5,935 bases of DNA from Candidatus Dormiibacterota bacterium (GCA_003135255.1 PLAX01000073.1:4443-10377), one strand, 5' to 3'. Counted from the first letter of the stretch, positions 1 to 5,329 are shown. Notes: a model not told the origin generated them from the sequence alone. Translations and numbers: made by a program.

Positions 1-1
1 G

Positions 2-79
2 GCGGTGGCCGCCACCCGTGCCTACGCGGCGGAGGTGGCCGCGGGCACCTTCCCCGACGATGTCCACACATACAGCTGA
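2..79 (+). CDS. panB: PanB C-terminus (3-methyl-2-oxobutanoate hydroxymethyltransferase), partial
   Basis: Only the last 25 codons are present, and the frame enters from the left edge. The tail contains RAYAAEVAAGTFPDD, which matches the usual PanB C-terminal pattern (AYxxEVrxGtFP near the end), and it ends at TGA 77-79. PanB adds a hydroxymethyl group from methylenetetrahydrofolate to alpha-ketoisovalerate, the first committed step to pantothenate. The frame overlaps the proposed panC start by 20 nt, the tight packing expected of a panB-panC operon, so the neighbour supports the call. The catalytic part lies outside the window. The assignment rests on a short tail plus context and is likely but not certain. 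Confidence 0.75.
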   Translation, partial: AVAATRAYAAEVAAGTFPDDVHTYS

Positions 80-971
80 CCGGCGCTCACCCCTCACCCG
101 GGTCGATGGTCCGGAGGAGCTGCGCCGCCGATGCGATCGGATCCGGGCCGCCGGGCAGAGCCTCGGGCTGGTGCCGACCATGGGGGCGCTGCACGCTGGC
201 CATCGTCGATTGATCCAGAGGTCGAGAGCGGACTGCGACCGGACGGTGGTGAGCATCTTCGTCAACCCGACCCAGTTCGGCCCGGGCGAGGACTTCGACC
301 TGTATCCGCGCTCCCTGGACGCCGACCTCGCCGTCTGCGCCGAGCTGGGGGTGGACCTGGCCTACGTTCCGAGCGAGGCCGCCATGTACCCGGAGGGGTT
401 CGCCACGCGGGTCAATCTGCGGGGGGCGCTCGTCGAGACCCTCGAGGGGGCTCACCGCCCGGGGCACTTCGAGGGCGTGGCGACGGTGGTGACCAAGCTC
501 CTGGTCACTGCCCGGCCGGATCGCGCCTACTTCGGGCACAAGGACGCCCAGCAGTGCGCCATCGTCCGTCGCCTCGCCGCCGACCTGAACGCCGGGACCG
601 AGATCGTCATCTGTCCCACCGTCCGTGACGCGGACGGCCTCGCCCTCTCCAGCCGCAATGCCCGGCTCGATCCCGCGGAGCGGCGCCAGGCCCTCGCCAT
701 CCCGGCCGCCCTGTCCGCCGCCGATGACGCCTTCCGGCTCGGGGAGAGGGACGCGGAGGCGATCCGCGATCTGGTCCTCTGGCGCCTCGCCGAGAGCCCC
801 GGCCTGGCCGTGGACTACGTGGCCGTGGTCGACGCGCTGACCTTCCTCCCCGTCACGACGATGCACGTTCGGTGCGAAATTGTCATCGCTGCTAGAATGG
901 GGGGGGTCCGGCTGATCGATGTGCTCACGCCGGGAGCCGATGAGAGGCTGGTCGTCGGTGTGGGGGATTGA
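60..971 (+). CDS. panC: Pantoate--beta-alanine ligase (pantothenate synthetase)
   Basis: PanC joins pantoate and beta-alanine with ATP, through a pantoyl-adenylate, to give pantothenate in the cytosol. The 303-aa product has the usual family length. Visible motifs are the ATP-binding PTMGALHAGH (residues 39-48, HIGH-like), FVNPTQF (67-73), GHFEGVATVVTKL (about 135-147), FGHKDAQQ (about 158-165, family FGxKDxQQ) and the KMSKS-like SSRN (197-200). ATG 60 is chosen because it is the last start before the conserved core; a GTG at 18 would add 14 unlikely Arg/Pro-rich residues. No Shine-Dalgarno sequence is well placed (GGAGGTGG at 31-38 is 21 nt away), so translation is probably coupled to the overlapping panB. 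Near the 3' end, codons 277-280 include the rare AGA and sit in an AT-rich patch that reads as a promoter. Confidence 0.96.
   Translation: MSTHTADRRSPLTRVDGPEELRRRCDRIRAAGQSLGLVPTMGALHAGHRRLIQRSRADCDRTVVSIFVNPTQFGPGEDFDLYPRSLDADLAVCAELGVDLAYVPSEAAMYPEGFATRVNLRGALVETLEGAHRPGHFEGVATVVTKLLVTARPDRAYFGHKDAQQCAIVRRLAADLNAGTEIVICPTVRDADGLALSSRNARLDPAERRQALAIPAALSAADDAFRLGERDAEAIRDLVLWRLAESPGLAVDYVAVVDALTFLPVTTMHVRCEIVIAARMGGVRLIDVLTPGADERLVVGVGD
890..898 (+). promoter_or_regulatory. Extended -10 promoter inside the 3' end of panC
   Basis: TGCTAGAAT is a TGn extension followed by TAGAAT, close to the sigma-70-type -10 consensus TATAAT. It lies in an AT-richer patch within GC-rich coding DNA and uses an AGA arginine codon. 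No clear -35 is seen, and extended -10 promoters can do without one. A start near 905 would give a leader of about 100 nt before the panD remnant and let panD', nadB and nadC be transcribed without panB and panC. The rpsA promoter at 5557-5565 has the same TGnTAGAnT form, which strengthens the reading. Confidence 0.5.
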
Positions 972-991
972 CCCCTGTTCGGCCTGGATTC

Positions 992-1000
992 GGAGAGGAG
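992..1000 (+). promoter_or_regulatory. Strong ribosome binding site of the panD remnant
   Basis: GGAGAGGAG lies 6 nt before GTG 1007. It is among the best Shine-Dalgarno matches in the window and resembles the nadC site. It fixes the remnant's start and is the only good ribosome entry site upstream of nadB. Confidence 0.8.
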
Positions 1001-1006
1001 CGAAGC

Positions 1007-1078
1007 GTGCTGCGCACCGTCGTCAAGGCCAAGATCCACCGCGCCACCGGCACCCTCACCGAGGCGATGACGCTCTGA
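1007..1078 (+). pseudogene. panD: Truncated panD (aspartate 1-decarboxylase) N-terminal remnant, 23 codons
   Basis: From GTG 1007 the frame reads MLRTVVKAKIHRAT, the typical actinobacterial PanD N-terminus, including Lys9 and His11 of the active-site region. It then diverges (GTLTEAMTL) and stops at TGA 1076-1078. Intact PanD is about 115-140 aa. It cuts itself between Gly24 and Ser25 to make the pyruvoyl group needed to form beta-alanine from aspartate. Here the frame ends after residue 23, before that site, and the rest of the gene is absent because nadB begins 2 nt later. The remnant cannot be an active decarboxylase by itself. The panC-panD-nadB order fits an ancestral operon that lost most of panD by deletion. 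It may persist as a leader peptide for nadB. Recognition rests on 14 residues plus position and a perfect ribosome binding site. Confidence 0.8.
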
Positions 1079-1080
1079 CC

Positions 1081-2667
1081 GTGACTGCCAGACTTCGAGG
1101 ATCGGCCCCCGACATCGTGGTCGTGGGCGGTGGCGTCGCCGGGCTCGCCGCCGTGCTCACCGCCGCCCCGCGCGCCCGCGTGCTGGTGGTCAGCAAGGGC
1201 AGCACCGACGACGGCTGCACCGCGGCCGCCCAGGGCGGGATCGCCGCCGCGGTCGGCCCCGACGACTCCCCGGAGCTGCACTTCGAGGACACCATGGCCG
1301 CCGGTCGCGGCCTCTGCGACGAGCGGGCGGTGCGCCTGATGGTCGAGGAGGCGCCGGCCCGGGTGGCCCAGCTGGCCGACTGGGGCGTGGCATTCGACCG
1401 CAACGGGGACGGCGTCGACCTTCACCGGGAGGCTGCTCACAGCCGGGCCCGGGTGCTCCATGCCGGCGGCGACGCCACCGGCGCGGCCATCGAGTCCGCG
1501 CTGCTGCAGCGCCTTCACGAGAGCGGCGCCACCGTCCTCCAGGGTCAGGTGGTCACCGAGCTGGTGCGGGACGGCGACCGCTGCGCCGGGGTCGAGCTCT
1601 GCGATCCCGCCTCCGGGGAGAGGGCGCGAGTGGCGGCGGGTGCGGTGATCCTCGCGACCGGTGGGGCATCCGCCCTCTGGCGGCACACCACCAACCCGGC
1701 CGGGGCCACCGGCGACGGCATCGCCCTCGCTTACGAGGCGGGCGCCGACGTCGCCGACGTCGAGTTCATCCAGTTCCACCCCACCGTCCTCGCGCTGGCG
1801 GGAGCTCCCGCCTTCCTCATCAGCGAGGCGGTCCGCGGCGAGGGTGGTCTGGTCGTGGACGCGGACGGGCGCCGCTTCCTGCAGGACGCTGACCCCCGCG
1901 GCGAGCTGGCCCCCCGCGACATCGTCGCAAGGTCGATCTGGGAGGAGATGGCGCGGAGCGGCAGCGCATCGGTGTTCCTCGACTGCCGCGGCGTCGGCGC
2001 GCGCCTTGCCGAGCGCTTTCCGACCATCGTCGCCACCTGCCGGAGCCACGGCGTCGACCCCGTCGAGCAGCCCATCCCGATCGCTCCCGCCGCCCACTAC
2101 ACCATCGGCGGCGTGGTCACTGACCTGGACGGGGCGACCACGGTCCCCGGCCTCTACGCCTGCGGTGAGGTCGCCCGGACCGGGGTCCACGGCGCCAACC
2201 GGCTGGCGAGCAACTCGCTGCTCGAGGGCCTGGTCTTCGGGCGGCGCGCCGCCCTGGCGGCCGTCGCCGGGCTCGCCGGCCGGCGCACCGGGTCCGTCAC
2301 CGAGCTTCCCGCCGTGGCGGTGGAGACCCGGCTCGCCGATCTCGCCGCCGAGCAGGAGCTGCGCGAGCTGATGTGGTCGGCCTGCGGCATCAGCCGCACC
2401 GGCCCCGCCCTCACCGCCGCTGGGGCGGTGATCGCGCAGATGGGGGAGGAGGGGGAAGAGGGCATGGCCTGGCTCGCGCTACGGCGCGGCCGGCTCGCCC
2501 GCACCGCGGCCCGGCTCATCGTCGAGGCCGCGCTGTACAGAGAGGAGAGCCGGGGCGCTCACCACCGTGGTGACTTCCCTTCGAGCATCGACCGCTGGCG
2601 TGTGTCCCACGTCATGCGGAAAAAGAGAGGAGTAGCGGTTGTCCACGACCCTGCAGCCCATCACTGA
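1081..2667 (+). CDS. nadB: L-aspartate oxidase
   Basis: NadB is a cytosolic FAD enzyme that oxidises L-aspartate to iminoaspartate, the first step of de novo NAD synthesis; NadA (not in the window) normally takes the product to quinolinate. From GTG 1081 the protein is 528 aa (about 540 in E. coli). In order it shows the FAD dinucleotide motif GGGVAGL (16-22), STDDGCTAAAQGGIAA (41-56), HSRARVLHAGGDATG (120-134), ILATGGA (190-196), EFIQFHPT (228-235), SEAVRGEGG (248-256), PRDIVARSI (278-286, the catalytic Arg region), HYTIGG (339-344), GLYACGEVARTGVHGANRLASNS (357-379) and SRGAHHRGDFP (490-500). HYTIGG and EGLVFGRRA favour NadB over the succinate dehydrogenase flavoprotein. No ribosome binding site lies at the right distance, but the panD remnant stops 2 nt upstream, so translational coupling is likely. 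The frame stays open upstream to 919 without NadB-like sequence. Confidence 0.96.
   Translation: MTARLRGSAPDIVVVGGGVAGLAAVLTAAPRARVLVVSKGSTDDGCTAAAQGGIAAAVGPDDSPELHFEDTMAAGRGLCDERAVRLMVEEAPARVAQLADWGVAFDRNGDGVDLHREAAHSRARVLHAGGDATGAAIESALLQRLHESGATVLQGQVVTELVRDGDRCAGVELCDPASGERARVAAGAVILATGGASALWRHTTNPAGATGDGIALAYEAGADVADVEFIQFHPTVLALAGAPAFLISEAVRGEGGLVVDADGRRFLQDADPRGELAPRDIVARSIWEEMARSGSASVFLDCRGVGARLAERFPTIVATCRSHGVDPVEQPIPIAPAAHYTIGGVVTDLDGATTVPGLYACGEVARTGVHGANRLASNSLLEGLVFGRRAALAAVAGLAGRRTGSVTELPAVAVETRLADLAAEQELRELMWSACGISRTGPALTAAGAVIAQMGEEGEEGMAWLALRRGRLARTAARLIVEAALYREESRGAHHRGDFPSSIDRWRVSHVMRKKRGVAVVHDPAAHH
2624..2641 (+). promoter_or_regulatory. nadC ribosome binding site and TTG start
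   Basis: AGAGAGGAG (2624-2632) lies 6 nt before TTG 2639-2641, inside the last codons of nadB. The spacing decides for this TTG as the nadC start and shows that nadC recruits its own ribosomes despite the overlap. Confidence 0.8.
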
Positions 2668-3505
2668 GACGCTCGCCCCCGAGTACCTCGACATCCTCAT
2701 ACGTGCGGCCCTCGAGGAGGATCTCGGGGCCGGCGACGTCACCACCGATGCTCTCATCCCCCCGGCCATGACCTGCCGCGGCAAGGTCGTCTGCAAGCAG
2801 GACGGTGTGATCTGTGGGCTGTCCCTGGCGCGCCGCGCCTTCGAGCTGCTCGACGAGCGGGTGCAGTTCGACGCCAAGGCCAAGGACGGCGACAAGGTCC
2901 AGGAGGACCAGATCGTCATCCGCCTCTATGGTCCCGCGCGGGCCATCCTCAAGGCCGAGCGGGTCGCCCTCAACTTCCTCCAGCACCTCTCCGGGATCGC
3001 CAGCATGACCGCCCGCTACGTCAAGGCGGTCGAGGGCACCAAGGCGACCATCCTCGACACCCGCAAGACGACCCCGGGGCTGCGCTCGCTGGAGAAGTAC
3101 GCCACCCGCATCGGCGGCGCCGACAACCACCGCTTCGGCCTCTACGACGCCATCCTCATCAAGGACACCCACCTTGCCCTGGTGGGCGGGGTCACCCCGG
3201 CGCTGCGCGCCATCCGCAAGGCGTACCCCGAGGAAGACGTGATCGTCGAGGTCAGCTGCTTCCAGGAGCTCCAGCAGGCGCTCACCGACAAGGCGCCTCG
3301 CATCCTCCTCGACAACTTCTCGCCGGGCCAGGTGCGCGAGGCGATGGGCCTGATCCGGGGCCGCGCCATCGTCGAGGTGAGCGGCGGCGTCCAGCCGGGC
3401 AACGCCCGGGCGTATGCGCTCGCCGGGGTGGACTTCATCTCGGTGGGGGCGTTGACTCACAGCGCGATCGCCCTGGACCTCTCGTTGAAGGTGACCCGCT
3501 ACTAG
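2639..3505 (+). CDS. nadC: Nicotinate-nucleotide pyrophosphorylase (quinolinate phosphoribosyltransferase)
   Basis: NadC condenses quinolinate with PRPP and decarboxylates it to nicotinate mononucleotide, where de novo synthesis joins the common NAD pathway. The 288-aa product matches the usual length. Motifs in order are EEDLGAGDVTTDALI (26-40), ERVALNFLQHLSGIAS (107-122), DTRKTTPGLRSLEKYA (140-155, substrate-binding Arg/Lys), GGADNHRFGLYDAILIKDTH (159-178), LLDNFSP (223-229), VEVSGGV (245-251) and GVDFISVGALTHS (263-275). The usual EVEV strand reads IVEV at 202-205, so the first Glu is Ile while the second (Glu204) is kept; activity is probably retained. The TTG start is supported by its ribosome binding site. 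The gene overlaps nadB by 29 nt and is the last gene of the operon; the next gene is convergent. Confidence 0.96.
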   Translation: MSTTLQPITETLAPEYLDILIRAALEEDLGAGDVTTDALIPPAMTCRGKVVCKQDGVICGLSLARRAFELLDERVQFDAKAKDGDKVQEDQIVIRLYGPARAILKAERVALNFLQHLSGIASMTARYVKAVEGTKATILDTRKTTPGLRSLEKYATRIGGADNHRFGLYDAILIKDTHLALVGGVTPALRAIRKAYPEEDVIVEVSCFQELQQALTDKAPRILLDNFSPGQVREAMGLIRGRAIVEVSGGVQPGNARAYALAGVDFISVGALTHSAIALDLSLKVTRY

Positions 3506-3611
3506 GGATCCGTCACCAGGGACCCGTGACGTGTCGTTGCGGCCGATAAGGACTGAAGTGTCCATAACCGCGCGGAGCCGTGGGGGTGGTGCTTCGTTTC
3601 GGCCCGGCCGT

Positions 3612-3635
3612 CCGAGCGCCCTGACTGGCGCTCGG
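3612..3635. terminator. Perfect 9-bp GC-rich hairpin, possible terminator
   Basis: CCGAGCGCC pairs perfectly with GGCGCTCGG around the 6-nt loop CTGACT, 107 nt after the nadC stop. Being symmetric, it can form on either strand. There is no clear U tract, so it would be a non-canonical terminator of the kind proposed for high-GC bacteria, or an RNA-stabilising hairpin. Confidence 0.45.
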
Positions 3636-3639
3636 CGTC

Positions 3640-3677
3640 CTCTGCTCGGCGGCATTGCAACTGCCGCCTGCGCAGAG
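3640..3677. terminator. 13-bp interrupted hairpin, possible terminator
   Basis: CTCTGC pairs with GCAGAG. After a small internal loop (TC opposite TGC), GGCGGCA pairs with TGCCGCC around the loop TTGCAAC. It begins only 4 nt after the preceding hairpin, so the two would stack in tandem. No U tract is seen. Confidence 0.45.
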
Positions 3678-3703
3678 CCTTCGCTGCGCACGCACCCCCG
3701 CGT

Positions 3704-3730
3704 CTCCTGAGGGCTGCCGAGCCTCAGGAG
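3704..3730. terminator. Perfect 9-bp hairpin near the end of the minus-strand operon
   Basis: CTCCTGAGG pairs perfectly with CCTCAGGAG around a 9-nt loop. It lies 18 nt beyond the stop of the minus-strand gene 3749-4129, a natural place for its terminator, although no U tract follows on that strand. Confidence 0.5.
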
Positions 3731-3748
3731 CGCTCGGCCGGGCTCAGT

Positions 3749-4129
3749 TCATGGACTGCCCGGACATTCGAAGCCCGGAAGAGGTGCCGGTCCGCCCGAG
3801 GGGGCTGGTGATCCTATGAAGACGGCATCAGTGCGCACGAGCACCTCCACGTCTCCGAAGACGCTCTCCTGCCGAAGTACCTTGCCCGTCGCCGCAGAGG
3901 TTACCGTGACGAGCCATGGCTGTCTCGGGGCGGATCTCGTGTCGATTTGGGCGCCGCTCCCGCACCCGACGCTCGTGGCCGGACCGTGCGACCACGGAGT
4001 GACCACCACGTTGGGACCGTCGATATCGTCGACGATGAAGATGGACGGCGGGGGTAAGAACCCGCAGGCCACCCACCCCGCCAGGCAAAGACACACCAGC
4101 ACGATGGCGGCGACGATGCGGCGTTTCAT
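3749..4129 (-). CDS. Small secreted or lipoprotein-like protein of unknown function
   Basis: I do not recognise this family. From ATG 4129 the product is 126 aa with a classic export signal: MKRR, then a hydrophobic stretch at about 5-20 ending at Cys22 in GWVAC. That resembles a lipobox only loosely because Trp occupies -3, so it may be a lipoprotein, a cleaved secreted protein or a membrane-anchored one. The mature part has hydrophobic alternation suggestive of beta strands (VTVTSAATGKVLRQESV, EVLVRTDAVFIG), two further cysteines (56 and 122), and a Pro/Gly/Ser-rich tail. GGGAGAGG about 7 nt upstream selects this start over an ATG at 4156. It is the last gene of the minus-strand group, 61 nt after the DUF2017 gene, and may share its transcript. 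It lies outside the ClpS theme and could be an unrelated passenger. The signal peptide and ribosome binding site make it likely to be real. Confidence 0.65.
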   Translation of the reverse strand: MKRRIVAAIVLVCLCLAGWVACGFLPPPSIFIVDDIDGPNVVVTPWSHGPATSVGCGSGAQIDTRSAPRQPWLVTVTSAATGKVLRQESVFGDVEVLVRTDAVFIGSPAPSGGPAPLPGFECPGSP

Positions 4130-4190
4130 CGCGCCCTCTCCCACCGGCCAGGCCAACAGCCCTGGTCACGCTTGGGACCGATGGTCACCA

Positions 4191-4640
4191 CTACCCCTCC
4201 AGGACGGCGATCAGCTCCTCCTGGATGAGGCCGAGGGCGAGCAGCACCCGGAACTCCGGGGAGCGCCGCACGGCGTCGTCCGCCTGCTGCTCCCAGCCGT
4301 CCTTCTCGACGCCCATGATGCCGCCCGCCGTGATGCGGAGCAGGTTGAGGCCGCGTGCCCAGGCGAGCGCCTGCTCCTCGGTGAGCACGGTCACGTCCTC
4401 CCCCGAACCGATGCAGTCCCGGATGACGTCGAGGTCGGCCTCCCGGCTCCGCTCGATCTCGGGGCGCACCCAGCGGTCGTACTCGGCCTGGAACTCGGGA
4501 TCGTCGTAGGCGACGGGGACGGTCGGGCGGACCTGGCCGAGGCTCGGGGCGAGCTGCCCGACGATCATCACCAGCGCCGCCCTCTCATCGGCGTCGAGAA
4601 TGATCTGGATCCGCCCGCGCCGCTTGCGGACCTCGGCCAC
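4191..4640 (-). CDS. DUF2017 family protein
   Basis: This is a mostly helical cytosolic protein of unknown biochemical role, 149 aa from GTG 4640. The DUF2017 pattern is visible: an N-terminal strand RIQIILDADERAAL (10-23), a helix with VGQLAP (27-32), a charged stretch with DPEFQAEYDRWV (47-58), VTVLTEEQALAWARGLNLLRITAGGIMGV (83-111), and a final helix LLALGLIQEELIAVLEG (133-149). Members commonly lie directly beside clpS in Actinomycetota, as here, where the start is 7 nt after the clpS stop. That points to shared regulation and perhaps a role with Clp proteolysis. Some annotations call such proteins putative regulators, but no DNA-binding motif is evident. GTG 4640 is preferred because a weak GGGTAGG lies 6 nt upstream; a TTG at 4679 would overlap clpS and adds residues unlike the family. 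Confidence 0.85.
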   Translation of the reverse strand: MAEVRKRRGRIQIILDADERAALVMIVGQLAPSLGQVRPTVPVAYDDPEFQAEYDRWVRPEIERSREADLDVIRDCIGSGEDVTVLTEEQALAWARGLNLLRITAGGIMGVEKDGWEQQADDAVRRSPEFRVLLALGLIQEELIAVLEG

Positions 4641-4647
4641 CGGCGGC

Positions 4648-4959
4648 CTACCCGCGGCCCATGGTCGCCTGGAGGCCAAAGCCGTGGAGGCGGGACACCG
4701 AGACCTCGGCCTGCTCCCGCGGCTGGGTGGCGACCACCGCCTTGCCCTCGTGGTGCACCTGCAGCATCAGCTTGGTCGCCGTCTCGAAGTCGTAACCGAA
4801 GAGCCGCCGGAACACCAGGACCACGTACGACATGAGGGTGATCGGGTCATTCCAGACCAGCACGTCCCAGCCCGGGTCGCGAACCGTGTGCTCGCTGCCC
4901 GCCGGGGCCTCGATGGGCGTCTCGGCAGGGGCGGGAGGCTGCGCTGTCGACGGTGCCAT
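4648..4959 (-). CDS. clpS: ATP-dependent Clp protease adaptor ClpS
   Basis: ClpS binds proteins with destabilising N-terminal residues and delivers them to the AAA+ unfoldase ClpA or ClpC for degradation by ClpP. The 103-aa product has a disordered Ala/Pro-rich N-terminus (1-28), used by the family to engage the unfoldase. The ClpS fold follows: WDVLVWNDPITLMSYVVLVFRRLFGYD (31-57), ATKLMLQVHHEGKAVV (61-76) and the final helix region. Asn37-Asp38 and His69/His70 match the N-degron pocket. E. coli has NDD where this protein has NDP, the usual actinobacterial form. The start is ATG 4959; the ribosome binding site is weak (GGAA about 6 nt upstream). It lies 84 nt after the zinc-ribbon gene and 7 nt before the DUF2017 gene, so the three are probably co-transcribed. 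Confidence 0.93.
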   Translation of the reverse strand: MAPSTAQPPAPAETPIEAPAGSEHTVRDPGWDVLVWNDPITLMSYVVLVFRRLFGYDFETATKLMLQVHHEGKAVVATQPREQAEVSVSRLHGFGLQATMGRG

Positions 4960-5028
4960 CGGCTTCCAAGGTTAGTCCACTCGGAGGCCAACGCGGTTCC
5001 AGATGGAGAGCCGATCCGGGAAGGGAGG

Positions 5029-5037
5029 CCGAGGGTC
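5029..5037. repeat. Nonamer CCGAGGGTC, copy 1 of 3
   Basis: This copy lies just beyond the zinc-ribbon stop in the direction of transcription; the other copies are at 5263-5271 and 5294-5302. Its right end is part of a small hairpin (AGGGT/ACCCT, loop CGGA, 5032-5045) that covers the stop codon of the zinc-ribbon gene. Confidence 0.55.
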
Positions 5038-5043
5038 GGAACC

Positions 5044-5256
5044 CTAGCTGGCAGATCCCACGTCGGAGAGCTTGAAGATGTCCTTCCACACCGCGAAGGC
5101 GGTCTCACTCTGATGGGCGGCGGTCGGCCCCTCGAGGACTGCCTGGAGCGGCAGCTCGCAGTTGTGGCAGATGATCCAGATCGGTCCCGGCTCGCTGATG
5201 CGGCGCTCCAGCCGGTGCTTGTGCCCACACTCTTCGCAGGTGATCGTGACCCTCAT
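5044..5256 (-). CDS. Small zinc-ribbon protein
   Basis: The 70-aa product has two knuckles, CEEC (7-10) and CHNC (30-33), separated by 19 residues, in the arrangement MRVTITCEECGH...IWIICHNCE. This is a four-cysteine zinc ribbon similar to MJ0042-type finger domains. The C-terminal part (about 50-70) is a short region, AFAVWKDIFKLSDV, that could bind a partner. No signal peptide or membrane segment is seen. Its role is unknown; such ribbons occur in small regulators and in protein- or nucleic acid-binding modules. The start is ATG 5256 with a poor, close ribosome binding site (GGTGAG). It is the first gene of the minus-strand group and is followed by clpS. A function in N-degron delivery or its control is only an inference from position. 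The paired CxxC motifs make a chance frame unlikely. Confidence 0.8.
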   Translation of the reverse strand: MRVTITCEECGHKHRLERRISEPGPIWIICHNCELPLQAVLEGPTAAHQSETAFAVWKDIFKLSDVGSAS

Positions 5257-5262
5257 GGCTCA

Positions 5263-5302
5263 CCGAGGGTCGCATGGCGGTGCGACGCCATCCCCGAGGG
5301 TC
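5263..5302. repeat. Nonamer CCGAGGGTC copies 2 and 3 flanking an inverted repeat
   Basis: The copies are at 5263-5271 and 5294-5302, 31 bp apart (about three helical turns). Between them is the inverted repeat ATGGCG/CGCCAT (5274-5279 and 5286-5291, 6-nt loop). The outer copy abuts the candidate minus-strand -10, and the inner copy lies just before the zinc-ribbon start codon. The layout would suit an operator or a 5' UTR structure. Confidence 0.45.
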
Positions 5303-5329
5303 CTGTATTGCCCCGGTCACGAGGTGCAA
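5302..5329 (-). promoter_or_regulatory. Candidate promoter of the zinc-ribbon/clpS group
   Basis: Read on the minus strand, TTGCAC (5329-5324) and TACAGG (5307-5302) are separated by 16 nt, matching sigma-70-type spacing. The -35 match is good and the -10 weak, lacking the final T. Transcription would start near 5295, about 40 nt before the zinc-ribbon ATG. Confidence 0.35.

Larger units (their letters stand above)
3506..3748. other. Convergent gene-free spacer with a hairpin cluster
   Basis: The 243 bp between the stops of nadC (plus) and the small secreted protein (minus) hold no credible coding frame. They contain three strong inverted repeats, listed separately, and a weaker one at 3511-3531 (CGTCAC/GTGACG, 9-nt loop) just after nadC. 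No long T run follows any of them on either strand. Confidence 0.7.

Noticed and set aside
87..866. 259-aa minus-strand frame opposite panC
   Set aside because: It is antisense to a clearly identified gene, with low-complexity composition and no motif.
1007..1083. Frameshifting to fuse PanD' to NadB
   Set aside because: The nadB frame is open upstream, but no slippery sequence is seen and NadB has a natural N-terminus at GTG 1081.
925..2190. 421-aa open frame on the minus strand opposite nadB
   Set aside because: It is the shadow of nadB codon bias in GC-rich DNA; the product is Gly/Ala/Asp-rich with no domain, and nadB is certain.
2612..3691. 359-aa minus-strand frame opposite nadC
   Set aside because: It is antisense to nadC and extends through the hairpin region; no family features are seen.
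3738..3800. tRNA-like look (a TTCGAA stretch and a CCGGGCT/AGCCCGG pairing)
   Set aside because: No cloverleaf, anticodon arm or acceptor stem could be assembled; the pairing overlaps the end of the minus-strand gene.
4163..4188. TGGTCAC twice, 19 bp apart, between DUF2017 and the exported-protein gene
   Set aside because: It is only 7 bp, with no promoter or symmetry nearby; chance is a sufficient explanation.
4641..4679. Upstream TTG start for the DUF2017 gene
   Set aside because: It has no ribosome binding site and would overlap clpS; the GTG at 4640 fits the family start better.
3816..4835. 339-aa plus-strand frame across the minus-strand genes
   Set aside because: It is antisense to the exported protein, DUF2017 and clpS, which have better evidence; its product is Arg/Pro/Ala-rich without motifs.
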